A DNA stretch of 6,688 nucleotides from NCBI GenBank assembly GCA_000183865.1, contig CM001047.1:2405400-2412087 (forward strand). Reading direction: 5' to 3'. How positions within the stretch are numbered: position 1 is the first letter of the stretch; each line of letters starts with the position of its first letter. This document shows positions 1 through 6,688 of the stretch, one piece after another. The DNA is from Listeria marthii FSL S4-120 (GTDB taxonomy: Bacteria; Bacillota; Bacilli; Lactobacillales; Listeriaceae). The translations under genes were made by a program, and so were the position numbers. Under the pieces are notes generated by a model. The model was not told where the DNA came from. It ran no database searches and saw nothing but the letters and a program-made list of their open reading frames with translations.

Positions 1-539
1 ATTTCTTTTTCCATCAAAAATCCGGCCGCTGATTCTAGGTTAGAAGCGATTCCAACGTTAGACGCGTGCGCACGGTGAGCAGTACCGAAAGCGTCATTTA
101 CGAAAACGTCGCCAAGGCTAGCCCAGTATTTTCCAAGTTCTGGATCATTTTTGCTTTCTTTTTTACCATCAATATCTTCAAAACGTGTATTTTCAAAAAG
201 AAGTACTTCGCCGTCTTTTAACTCAGCAATTGCTGCTTCAAGTTCTGGACCACGAGTAGTAGGAACGAATTTCACTTCTTTTCCAAGTAATTCGCTTAAA
301 CGAGCGGCTACTGGACGAAGAGATTTTCCTTCTTTATCTTCTTCTGTTTTTACTTTTCCAAGGTGAGAAAATAGAATTGCTTTACCGTTTTGTTCTAAGA
401 TGTACTCAATTGTTGGAAGTGCAGCTACAATACGGTTATCGTTAGTGATTTTACCGTCTTTCATTGGCACGTTAAAGTCAACACGAACTAAAACTTTTTT
501 GTCTTTTAAATCTAAATCAGTTACAACTTTTTTAGCCAT
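1..539 (-). CDS. pgk: Phosphoglycerate kinase, N-terminal part (3' end beyond window)
   Basis: Transfers the high-energy phosphate of 1,3-bisphosphoglycerate to ADP, making ATP and 3-phosphoglycerate; a cytoplasmic glycolytic enzyme. About 179 of the usual ~395 residues are visible, covering most of the N-terminal, phosphoglycerate-binding domain. Reading back from the ATG at 539, the protein starts [12 protein letters not shown] and shows family landmarks in order: VDFNVP (20-25), the substrate arginine in NDNR (Arg36), SHLG (58-61), ENTRF (116-120, Arg119) and [13 protein letters not shown] (148-160, Arg156). The start is supported by a GGAGGAA ribosome binding site at about 546-552, 8 bases from the ATG. 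It lies 134 bases downstream of gap, with hairpins between, and probably continues into tpi, pgm and eno as in related operons (not visible here). No frameshift or odd residue is seen. Identification is near certain; the truncation is only the window edge. Confidence 0.97.
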   Translation of the reverse strand, partial: MAKKVVTDLDLKDKKVLVRVDFNVPMKDGKITNDNRIVAALPTIEYILEQNGKAILFSHLGKVKTEEDKEGKSLRPVAARLSELLGKEVKFVPTTRGPELEAAIAELKDGEVLLFENTRFEDIDGKKESKNDPELGKYWASLGDVFVNDAFGTAHRAHASNVGIASNLESAAGFLMEKE

Positions 540-569
540 TTAGAGTTCCTCCATTAATTTTAAAGGATT

Positions 570-581
570 GGGGTCGCCCCC
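570..581 (-). other. Small GC hairpin with GNRA-type tetraloop in the pgk leader
   Basis: Read on the transcribed strand this is GGGG-GCGA-CCCC, a 4-bp all-GC stem closed by a GCGA (GNRA) loop. It sits 17 bases upstream of the pgk ribosome binding site in otherwise AT-rich sequence. It has no U-tract after it, so it is not a terminator. A role in mRNA stability or in blocking exonucleases is inference only. Confidence 0.5.
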
Positions 582-593
582 GTTATTTCAGAA

Positions 594-625
594 AATAAGC
601 GGAAACAATAGTGTCTCCGCTTATT
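594..625 (-). terminator. Stem-loop between gap and pgk (partial terminator or mRNA-stabilising hairpin)
   Basis: On the transcribed strand the arms AAUAAGCGGAGACA and UGUUUCCGCUUAUU pair over 14 bp, with one G-U wobble and a 4-base CUAU loop. On the other strand that wobble becomes an A-C mismatch, so the structure fits minus-strand RNA. The following bases (UUCUGAAAU) together with the U-rich end of the stem form only a weak U-tract, so complete termination is doubtful. In B. subtilis gapA is far more abundant as RNA than the downstream genes, and a hairpin here would give the same effect by partial termination or 3'-end protection. That function is inferred. Confidence 0.7.
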
Positions 626-673
626 CTTGTTATTGCTGATGTGACTAGCACTTCAGTAAAATTAATCTGCTAA

Positions 674-1684
674 TTATTTAGCGATTTTTGCAAAGTATTC
701 TAAAGTACGTACTAATTGAGCAGTGTAGCTCATTTCGTTATCGTACCAAGCTACAGTTTTAACTAATTGTTGATCGCCAACTGTAAGAACTTTTGTTTGA
801 GTTTCGTCAAATAATGAACCGAAAGTCATACCTTTGATGTCAGAAGAAACAACTTGGTCACTAGTGTAACCGAATGTTTCTGGATCAGAAGCTGCTTCCA
901 TAGCTGCATTTACTTCATCAACAGTAACTTTTTTGTTAAGAACTGTTACTAATTCAGTAAGGGAACCAGTTGGAACTGGAACACGTTGAGCAGCTCCGTC
1001 TAATTTACCTTTAAGTGTTGGTAATACTTCACCGATAGCTTTAGCAGCACCAGTTGTATTAGGGATAATATTTTCGGCAGCAGCACGTGCACGACGGAAG
1101 TCACCTTTTGGATGTGGAGCATCTAATGTATTTTGGTCACCAGTGTAAGCGTGAATTGTAGTCATTAGACCTTCAACAACACCAAATTTGTCTTCTAAAA
1201 CTTTAGCCATAGGAGCTAAACAGTTAGTAGTACAGCTTGCGCCAGAGATAACTGTTTCAGTTCCGTCTAATGTTTCATGGTTTACATTGTAAACGATTGT
1301 TTTCATGTCGCCAGTTGCTGGAGCGGAGATAACAACTTTTTTAGCGCCAGCTTTAATGTGTAATTCAGCTTTGTCTTGCGCTGTGAAGAAACCAGTACAT
1401 TCTAGAACGATGTCTACTCCTAGGTCACCCCATGGAAGTTCTTCTGGGTTACGGTTAGCTAAAACTTTAACTTCTTTACCGTTTACTTTGAAGAAACCAT
1501 CATGTACTTCTACTTCACCGTCAAAACGGCCTTGAGTTGTATCATATTTTAACAGGTGAGCTAACATTTTAGCGTCTGTTAAGTCATTGATTGCAACAAC
1601 TTCAATTCCTTCCACATTTTGAATACGACGGAATGCTAGACGTCCGATACGTCCAAAACCATTAATACCAACTTTAACTGTCAT
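674..1684 (-). CDS. gap: Glyceraldehyde-3-phosphate dehydrogenase, type I, NAD-dependent glycolytic form
   Basis: Oxidises and phosphorylates glyceraldehyde-3-phosphate to 1,3-bisphosphoglycerate with NAD+, as a cytoplasmic tetramer. Its 336 residues are full family length. An N-terminal Rossmann fold carries NGFGRIGR (8-15) and INDLTD (32-37), with Asp34 as the expected NAD-selecting acidic residue. The catalytic motif ASCTTNC (149-155) holds Cys151, and [10 protein letters not shown] contains His178. Phosphate-site elements TGAAKA (211-216) and Arg234 in [10 protein letters not shown] follow, and the C-terminal WYDNEMSY (313-320) is intact. The start has an AAGGAGGAAA ribosome binding site at about 1692-1701. 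The gene begins 33 bases after cggR, so it is co-transcribed with it. Expression is expected to be controlled by the CggR operator upstream of cggR and tuned by the junction hairpin. The DLTD and LDAPH motifs fit the glycolytic GapA type rather than the NADP-using GapB type. Confidence 0.99.
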   Translation of the reverse strand: MTVKVGINGFGRIGRLAFRRIQNVEGIEVVAINDLTDAKMLAHLLKYDTTQGRFDGEVEVHDGFFKVNGKEVKVLANRNPEELPWGDLGVDIVLECTGFFTAQDKAELHIKAGAKKVVISAPATGDMKTIVYNVNHETLDGTETVISGASCTTNCLAPMAKVLEDKFGVVEGLMTTIHAYTGDQNTLDAPHPKGDFRRARAAAENIIPNTTGAAKAIGEVLPTLKGKLDGAAQRVPVPTGSLTELVTVLNKKVTVDEVNAAMEAASDPETFGYTSDQVVSSDIKGMTFGSLFDETQTKVLTVGDQQLVKTVAWYDNEMSYTAQLVRTLEYFAKIAK

Positions 1685-1717
1685 AAGTCAATTTCCTCCT
1701 TGAAAATAGTGTTTTTT

Positions 1718-2764
1718 TTATTTCAAAAGGGTATTACTCCCTTTTAAAAGCGATTTTGCTGCTCCTTCATCCGTGATTAAAATCGTATTTTTTGGAGCGC
1801 TTTTCATATACGATTTGATTGCTTTGGCTTTCGATGTACCGCCTGCAACAGCGATAATGTGCGGGATTTGCGCTAAGTCTTCGAATTGAAGACCGAATGT
1901 AGGAACCTTATGTACAACCTCGCCCTGTTCATCAAAATAATAGCCAAATGCTTCACCAACAGCTTTACGATGGATGATTTTTTCAAGTACATCTTCGCCG
2001 GTATGTCTGCGTTTCGCCATTGCGAGCGCATCACCTATGCCTAAAATAATAGCATTTGCGGATTGTACTAATCGTAAGCCTTCTTGAATTGCCGGTTCTT
2101 TCAGTAACGAACGATAGGCTTCTTCGCCTAATTGCTCTGGAACATAGAGAACGCGGTGTTTCGTGTTTGTCTTTGTTGCCATCTTGTCACAAATTGTATT
2201 CGCTTGATTGTCAAGGTCTTCACCAATACCTCCACGACCGGGAACGAAAAGTAGTTCTCTGCCTTTTGCGAAATCAGTTGTCATCATTTCGGCAACAGTT
2301 GCCATTGTAGAGCCGCCCATAACTGCGACGATGTTTCTTTTTTCGGTGAGTGCCATGTCTAATTGTTCAACAGCCACACGACCCATTTCTTCGCGGACCC
2401 ATGGTGTATCATCGCTATCACCTTGCACTACCAAGCATTTTTTGATTTGCAATTTCTTCGCTAATTGTTCTTCCATTGAATGTAACCCTGAAAGCTGATT
2501 CATGACATTTTCCAAATCGCGGAAAACGACTAAACCTTCTTTTGTAACGGTCATTCCGGAAGAAGCAATTTCTACTAAACCTTGTGCTTTCAAAAATTCT
2601 ACTTCGCCGCGCAGGACTCGTTCACTCATGCCTAACATTCCGGCAAGTGTTCGTCTCCCAACTGGCTCAGAAAAATAAATCGAGCGTAGGATTTGGTAGC
2701 GTTTTTGCATAATCAGTAAAACGTCGGGCAATAACTTTTTCTGAATGTTAATTAAGTCTGACAT
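1718..2764 (-). CDS. cggR: Central glycolytic genes regulator, SorC/DeoR-family repressor
   Basis: DNA-binding repressor of the central glycolytic operon. In B. subtilis it binds an operator ahead of its own gene and is released by fructose-1,6-bisphosphate. The 348 residues are close to the B. subtilis length (~340). A winged helix-turn-helix lies at about residues 22-75 (YQILRSIYFSEPVGRRTLAGM, then MSERVLRGEVEFLKAQGLVEI, and a wing ending in TKEG). The C-terminal SorC-type sugar-binding domain has the expected loops: MGGSTMATVAEM (149-160), PGRGGIGEDLDNQANT (175-190), GIGDA (242-246), GEAFGYYFD (270-278) and AGGTSKAKAI (307-316). The ATG at 2764 has a GAGGAG ribosome binding site at 2774-2779, 9 bases away. 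A matching operator lies at 2787-2822, so autoregulation is expected. The last codons and the stop also form a hairpin (1721-1749) in front of gap. Being first in the operon before gap and pgk makes the assignment firm. Confidence 0.97.
   Translation of the reverse strand: MSDLINIQKKLLPDVLLIMQKRYQILRSIYFSEPVGRRTLAGMLGMSERVLRGEVEFLKAQGLVEIASSGMTVTKEGLVVFRDLENVMNQLSGLHSMEEQLAKKLQIKKCLVVQGDSDDTPWVREEMGRVAVEQLDMALTEKRNIVAVMGGSTMATVAEMMTTDFAKGRELLFVPGRGGIGEDLDNQANTICDKMATKTNTKHRVLYVPEQLGEEAYRSLLKEPAIQEGLRLVQSANAIILGIGDALAMAKRRHTGEDVLEKIIHRKAVGEAFGYYFDEQGEVVHKVPTFGLQFEDLAQIPHIIAVAGGTSKAKAIKSYMKSAPKNTILITDEGAAKSLLKGSNTLLK
1721..1749 (-). other. Stem-loop at the cggR 3' end, just upstream of gap
   Basis: On the transcribed strand UUUUAAAAGGG pairs with CCCUUUUGAAA around a 7-base loop (AGUAAUA), 11 bp including one U-G wobble. 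It uses the last coding bases of cggR and ends directly before the TAA stop (1718-1720). The sequence after it is A-rich, not U-rich, so it is not an intrinsic terminator. In B. subtilis the cggR-gapA mRNA is cut near the end of cggR, leaving a stable gapA transcript that begins with a stem-loop. The placement here is analogous; the function is inferred. Confidence 0.55.
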
Positions 2765-2786
2765 TTTTAATTGCTCCTCATCTTTG

Positions 2787-2822
2787 GACGCTTAATGACC
2801 CGCTTAGTCATCTGACGTCCCG
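2787..2822 (-). promoter_or_regulatory. CggR operator (two half-operators) of the cggR-gap-pgk operon
   Basis: Read on the minus strand this is CGGGAC-N6-TGAC-N4-CGGGTC-N6-CGTC. The B. subtilis CggR operator, from established knowledge, is CGGGAC-N6-TGTC-N4-CGGGAC-N6-TGTC. All spacings are identical and 17 of the 20 defined bases agree. It ends 22 bases before the cggR ATG and 7 bases before its ribosome binding site. It therefore lies downstream of any promoter for the operon, as expected for a repressor that blocks the elongating polymerase. Confidence 0.88.
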
Positions 2823-2870
2823 TTAGAACTAAAAAAAGTAGAGATAGAGGTTTTCATAACTTTCAAGACT

Positions 2871-2900
2871 ATTAAACTAGCTACTTCAGCTTGTTAACAA
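2871..2900 (-). promoter_or_regulatory. Candidate promoter P2 for cggR (weaker)
   Basis: The minus strand shows TTGTTA (2895-2900), an 18-base spacer and TTTAAT (2871-2876). This would start transcription near 2864, giving a leader of about 100 bases with the CggR operator roughly 40-80 bases into the transcript. The -10 box lacks the important A at its second position, so support is limited. The -35 box lies in the perfect palindrome TTGTTAACAA. Confidence 0.35.
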
Positions 2901-2989
2901 AGTGTCTCTCAATGTGATTTTTACCCCTTCTCTTTCTGCTTACGCTGGTGAATCTTTTTTTAATGTTCTTTAACTACCCTACGTTCCCT

Positions 2990-3018
2990 ATTCTAACAGT
3001 CTTGGCACAAATCTTCAA
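2990..3018 (-). promoter_or_regulatory. Candidate sigma-A promoter P1 for cggR-gap-pgk, with extended -10
   Basis: The minus strand shows TTGAAG (3013-3018), a 17-base spacer and TAGAAT (2990-2995), preceded by TG one base upstream, so the box is of the extended TGnTATAAT type. Five of six -10 bases and four of six -35 bases fit the consensus. Transcription would start near 2983, giving a leader of about 219 bases before cggR that carries the CggR operator near its end. It is the best-scoring promoter by eye in this gap. Confidence 0.65.
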
Positions 3019-3156
3019 GTGTTAAGTGGGACATTTATGAAATATTCACCTGAAATTTACAATTAATTTTTAAACTGCAAACTTCGAAATAGGCTATATT
3101 AGTTGTTTTCCACGTCTCTTGAAAACGAAACATGCTCTTAGTAATTTTTTTATTTT

Positions 3157-3205
3157 AAAAAGACGTTTTTTGTCCCACACACCGCGCGTGAGGCAAAAAA
3201 CGTCT
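3157..3205 (-). terminator. Rho-independent terminator of sigL
   Basis: Perfect 12-bp inverted repeat: AGACGTTTTTTG at 3161-3172 and CAAAAAACGTCT at 3194-3205. Additional pairing is possible inside the 21-base GC-rich loop. On the minus strand the stem runs into a U-tract (3157-3160 plus the last stem U). It begins immediately after the sigL stop codon, so sigL transcription should end here and the glycolytic operon should need its own promoter. Confidence 0.85.
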
Positions 3206-3206
3206 T

Positions 3207-4550
3207 CTAAAATCTTTTTCTTTTGGAAGAAGAAGGGATATTTAACTCTAAACGATATTTCGCGATAGCTCTTCTTGAAACTTGAATTTCTTTTTCTGCG
3301 AGCATATCTACTATTTTTTGATCGGAAAGTGGTTTTAATTTATCTTCAGCTGCTACAAATTCTTGCACTAGCTTTTTGATGGTTGTGCTCGATATATCGC
3401 CTGCATTTTCATTCTCAGAAGATTTCTTCTGTAACCCCGATGCAAAAAAGCGTTTTAGTTCGTATACACCTGTTGTCGTTTCCATATATTTTCCATTTAC
3501 TGCCCGACTCACCGTGGACTCATGCACACCAAGTTCTTCCGCTACTTCTTTCAAAGTTAACGGTTGTAAATGCGCTGAATTATCTAGGAAATAGGCTTTT
3601 TGATGGCTAACGATTGCCTCGCCAACTCTTTGCAACGTATTTTCGCGTTGTTCGATGCCTTTTTTAATCCAATCAAATTCACCAGCTTTTTCACGTAGAA
3701 ATTGAGCGACGTCTTTTTCTTCCGTTGCTCGCATCGTTTCGTAGTATGCTTCTTGGAAACGGACTTGCGGCAAAAATTGCTTCGCTAGTGAAACAGCAAA
3801 TTCATTTTCATGTTGAAGTAAGATCAAGTCTGGTACCACATACTGAACGCGTTCGGACTCAAACTCAGAGCCTGGTTTAGGGTTTAGTGTTTGAATATAA
3901 TCGGAAACTTCTTGGATATCTTGCAAACTAACATCCATTTCTGCAGCAATTATCTTCCATTTTTTCTCGGCGAACTCTGTGAAGAATTTTTGAATCACAT
4001 CATAAGCAATGTAAGGAGCATCCGGTGAGCGCTCGATTTGCAGTAAAATACATTCGCGCGCATCTCTGGCTCCGACGCCGGCTGGCTCCATGCTTTGCAG
4101 AATTTCCAGCCCTTCTAAAACGCTGGAATCATCCATTAAAAGCGCCGCGCTGACATCTTTTAAATCTATTTGTAAATAACCATTGTCATTTAAACTCTCT
4201 ATTAAATATAAAACGATAATTTTTTGTGTTTGTGTCACGTCCATTAAATGTAACTGTTCTTTTAGCGCATCGGCTAATGTCAGCTTATTATCGGCGATTT
4301 GTTCTAGCCAATCTGTATCATCAGAACTTCCCGAGCTTTTACGGCTACTATAGGAAAAATCTGTTGCAAAATCCGAGCCTGGAATTACTTCAATTAATGG
4401 GTTCTCGAGTGCTTTATCTTCTAAAAATGCCACTAAATCAGCTGTCGCAAATTGAAGCATTGCAATAGACTGGGACAATTGTTGCGTCATATTTAATTTC
4501 TGTGACTGCTTTTGTTGTTGCTTTTGGACGAAATTAGATTCTAAACGCAC
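3207..4550 (-). CDS. sigL: RNA polymerase sigma-54 factor (RpoN/SigL)
   Basis: Alternative sigma factor that directs RNA polymerase to -24/-12 promoters and needs an ATP-driven activator to open DNA; in Listeria and Bacillus such activators (LevR/ManR type) control sugar phosphotransferase operons. From the GTG at 4548-4550 the product is 447 residues. Region I is Gln-rich (QKQQQKQSQKLNMTQQLSQS, residues 9-28) and runs to about residue 54 (ALENPLIE). An acidic linker and the core-binding domain follow, with NPKPG at 223-227. A helix-turn-helix lies at about 332-355 (LKEVAEELGVHESTVSRAVNG), and the RpoN box SRRAIAKYR is at 425-433. The GTG start is chosen because GGAGG lies 7 bases upstream and the protein then begins like the family. 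A longer frame opening at ATG 4631 exists, but its extra 27 codons contain the likely promoter. It has its own promoter and terminator, so it appears monocistronic. Confidence 0.96.
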   Translation of the reverse strand: MRLESNFVQKQQQKQSQKLNMTQQLSQSIAMLQFATADLVAFLEDKALENPLIEVIPGSDFATDFSYSSRKSSGSSDDTDWLEQIADNKLTLADALKEQLHLMDVTQTQKIIVLYLIESLNDNGYLQIDLKDVSAALLMDDSSVLEGLEILQSMEPAGVGARDARECILLQIERSPDAPYIAYDVIQKFFTEFAEKKWKIIAAEMDVSLQDIQEVSDYIQTLNPKPGSEFESERVQYVVPDLILLQHENEFAVSLAKQFLPQVRFQEAYYETMRATEEKDVAQFLREKAGEFDWIKKGIEQRENTLQRVGEAIVSHQKAYFLDNSAHLQPLTLKEVAEELGVHESTVSRAVNGKYMETTTGVYELKRFFASGLQKKSSENENAGDISSTTIKKLVQEFVAAEDKLKPLSDQKIVDMLAEKEIQVSRRAIAKYRLELNIPSSSKRKRF

Positions 4551-4557
4551 ATTAAAA

Positions 4558-4562
4558 CCTCC
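4558..4562 (-). promoter_or_regulatory. Ribosome binding site that sets the GTG start of sigL
   Basis: The minus strand reads GGAGG followed by a 7-base spacer and GTG. No comparable site precedes the upstream in-frame ATG at 4631, where the sequence is AATTTGAAAA. This decides the start in favour of the 447-residue product. Confidence 0.85.
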
Positions 4563-4616
4563 ATTAAAAATCTGTCTGATATACACATACCAAACAAAAT
4601 TCCATTTCTTGTCTTC

Positions 4617-4625
4617 ATTATAACA
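4617..4625 (-). promoter_or_regulatory. Extended -10 sigma-A promoter of sigL
   Basis: The minus strand reads TGTTATAAT: a perfect TATAAT at 4617-4622 with TG one base upstream. No good -35 hexamer lies 16-18 bases further up (CTGTAA/TGTAAT region), which extended -10 promoters tolerate. Transcription would start near 4610, giving a leader of about 60 bases to the GTG. It lies just downstream of the terminator of the preceding dipeptidase gene. Confidence 0.75.
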
Positions 4626-4658
4626 TGCCATTTTTCAAATTACAGCAGATTCTCTTTG

Positions 4659-4691
4659 AAAAAAATCCAAGTACTTGTTTCAGCACTTGGA
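4659..4691 (-). terminator. Rho-independent terminator of the dipeptidase gene
   Basis: On the transcribed strand UCCAAGUGCU pairs with AGUACUUGGA (10 bp with one G-U wobble, loop GAAACA), followed by seven U (4659-4665). It begins 7 bases after the dipeptidase stop codon. On the opposite strand the wobble becomes an A-C mismatch, but a run of five T follows there too (4693-4697), so some bidirectional activity is possible. Confidence 0.88.
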
Positions 4692-4698
4692 CTTTTTG

Positions 4699-5643
<945 letters not shown>

Positions 5644-5655
5644 TTAGATACATCT

Positions 5656-5683
5656 ATTATATACTTTTCAGAGGAATAGACAA
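5656..5683 (-). promoter_or_regulatory. Sigma-A promoter of the dipeptidase gene
   Basis: The minus strand shows TTGTCT (5678-5683), a 16-base spacer and a perfect TATAAT (5656-5661). Transcription would start near 5649, leaving a leader of about 24 bases that contains the ribosome binding site. It occupies the 78-base gap after the transporter gene. No terminator is visible in that gap. Confidence 0.75.
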
Positions 5684-5703
5684 GGAGTTTTTCATGAACA
5701 TTT

Positions 5704-6688
5704 TCATTTTGTCATTTTATGCTGTTTCCCTGGCCAGAATGACCATTTTCCAAGGAGCACAGTAATTGATGGAACTAGGAACGGACGGACGATGAAGGTA
5801 TCTAGTAAGACACCAATTGCTGTAATTAAGCCAAATTGTACGAGAAGTTGAATTGGCAGTGTAGTTAAAACGCCAAAAGTTCCTGCTAAAATCAAGCCTG
5901 CGGAAGTGATAACCCCACCAGTTTGGCCTACGCCTTCTGTAATTGCTTTTCTAAGTGGCATTTTCTTGCTGTTTTTCCAGATGCTAGAAATCATAAAGAT
6001 ATTGTAATCTTCCCCGAGTGCGACGATAAAGACAAAGGCATAGAGCGGAATTAAGCCAGAAATTGCCTCCACACCCATTGCGTAATGGATAATGACCCAA
6101 CCAAGTCCTAGCGCTCCAACGAACGATAACAGAACCGTTGCCACGAGGTAAAGCATTGCTGTAATTGAACGTAAATAGCATAGGAGTAAAATTGCAATCA
6201 AAGCAATAACAAGTGGAATAATCACTTTTTCATCATGCTCAGTTACCGCGCGATCATCATATTGTGTTGCTGTTTGACCAGCGATGTATACGTCATTCCC
6301 TTTGTCAGCAGCGGCGCGAACTTTTGGTACGACATCCATCGCTTCATTACTATAAGGATTATCTTTTAAAATGAGTGTATATTTTTGATAGCCCTTGCTT
6401 CGTTCAGGTCCAGTAACTGAAGCAACTCCGTCCACATTTTCAAGCGTGCTCTTCATCGATTCTTTCGAGTTTACAACTACTTCCATTGGCGCAAGCATAC
6501 CAGCACCGAAATGGTCGCTAATAAGTGTAAATCCTTCCCTAGATGGCATATCTTCTGGGAACGTCGAAAGTGTATCATATGTGTATTTAACTTGGGTCGT
6601 AAAAATCCCACAGCCAATTAGAATAATTAAAGTGATAATCAAAATGCGAATTGGATGTTTCGCGGACATTTCACCAATTTTATGCCAA
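5704..6688 (-). CDS. MMPL/RND-family membrane transporter, C-terminal part (5' end beyond window)
   Basis: Proton-driven exporter of the MMPL (YdfJ/MmpL-like) branch of the RND superfamily, in the cytoplasmic membrane; members export lipids, peptides or toxic compounds. The frame stays open to the window edge, reading WHKIGE ahead of the first internal Met (6669). That Met lacks a ribosome binding site, so it is not the start. Visible parts, counted from that Met: a membrane helix at about 7-26, an extracellular domain at about 30-145, then helices near 149-166, 170-195, 205-228, 253-272 and 274-300. This is the layout of the second half of an MMPL protein. GEDYNIFMIS (219-228) holds the Asp221-Tyr222 pair that matches the proton-relay DY of MmpL3-type pumps, and the end (RPFLVPSITVLLGKWSFWPG) is typical of the family. 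Substrate is unknown; annotation as multidrug exporter would be by similarity only. Its promoter lies outside the window. Confidence 0.93.
   Translation of the reverse strand, partial: WHKIGEMSAKHPIRILIITLIILIGCGIFTTQVKYTYDTLSTFPEDMPSREGFTLISDHFGAGMLAPMEVVVNSKESMKSTLENVDGVASVTGPERSKGYQKYTLILKDNPYSNEAMDVVPKVRAAADKGNDVYIAGQTATQYDDRAVTEHDEKVIIPLVIALIAILLLCYLRSITAMLYLVATVLLSFVGALGLGWVIIHYAMGVEAISGLIPLYAFVFIVALGEDYNIFMISSIWKNSKKMPLRKAITEGVGQTGGVITSAGLILAGTFGVLTTLPIQLLVQFGLITAIGVLLDTFIVRPFLVPSITVLLGKWSFWPGKQHKMTK

Larger units (their letters stand above)
2823..3155. other. Non-coding control region between sigL and cggR
   Basis: About 440 bases separate the sigL stop from the cggR start. Besides the sigL terminator, the CggR operator and the candidate promoters listed separately, I see no gene: both strands are AT-rich and lack a coding frame with a convincing ribosome binding site. 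There is an inverted repeat GTTTTC-N10-GAAAAC at 3105-3126 and a palindrome at 2891-2900, neither of assigned function. If P1 is used, about 220 bases of this region would be the untranslated leader of the glycolytic operon. Confidence 0.7.

Noticed and set aside
2998..3039. A 13-codon peptide (MSHLTLEDLCQDC) upstream of cggR
   Set aside because: It overlaps the candidate P1 promoter, so it would lie largely upstream of the transcript start, and its ribosome binding site is poor.
3119..3133. A catabolite-repression (cre) site resembling TGNAANCGNTNNCA near TTGAAAACGAAACATG
   Set aside because: The CG core is present, but one half is a base too short, so the two halves are out of register and several consensus positions fail.
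4613..4630. A sigma-54 promoter (TGGCA...GC) upstream of sigL suggesting autoregulation
   Set aside because: TGGCAT occurs on the minus strand, but the -12 element (TTGCW) is absent at the required spacing; the same bases form a perfect extended -10 for sigma-A.
5984..6181. A 65-codon minus-strand frame inside the transporter
   Set aside because: It overlaps the strongly supported MMPL frame in another phase and shows no domain.
6667..6669. ATG at 6669 as the true start of the transporter
   Set aside because: No ribosome binding site precedes it, the frame continues to the window edge with family-like residues, and only the second half of an MMPL protein follows.

Overview
The window looks like chromosomal core sequence from a low-GC Gram-positive bacterium of the Bacillales. 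I recognise it as Listeria (L. monocytogenes or a close relative). The basis is protein similarity from memory and the gene order MMPL transporter - dipeptidase - sigL - cggR - gap - pgk, which matches lmo2463 to lmo2458. No database search was run. The AT-rich coding, strong AGGAGG-type ribosome binding sites and sigma-A-like promoters agree with this.

All six genes are on the minus strand, so transcription runs from high to low coordinates. From right to left: the C-terminal part of an RND/MMPL-family membrane transporter (its 5' end is outside the window); a 308-residue M19-type dipeptidase with its own promoter and a strong terminator; sigL (rpoN, sigma-54) with its own extended -10 promoter, an internal GTG start and a strong terminator; a roughly 440-base control region; then the central glycolytic operon cggR - gap - pgk (pgk runs off the left edge).

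The best-supported regulatory signal is a two-part CggR operator just upstream of cggR. It keeps the exact spacing of the Bacillus subtilis operator. CggR is expected to repress its own operon and to release it when fructose-1,6-bisphosphate builds up, linking gap and pgk expression to sugar flux. Hairpins at the cggR/gap junction and between gap and pgk suggest that the relative amounts of the three products are set by mRNA processing or partial termination. SigL drives sugar phosphotransferase operons in related bacteria, so the neighbourhood places a sigma factor for sugar uptake beside the regulator of glycolysis.

I found no mobile element, CRISPR array, tRNA, rRNA, pseudogene or recognisable novel system. 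This is an ordinary, conserved housekeeping region. The points worth a second look are regulatory: the operator variant, the RNA hairpins, the long cggR leader with alternative promoters, and the corrected sigL start.
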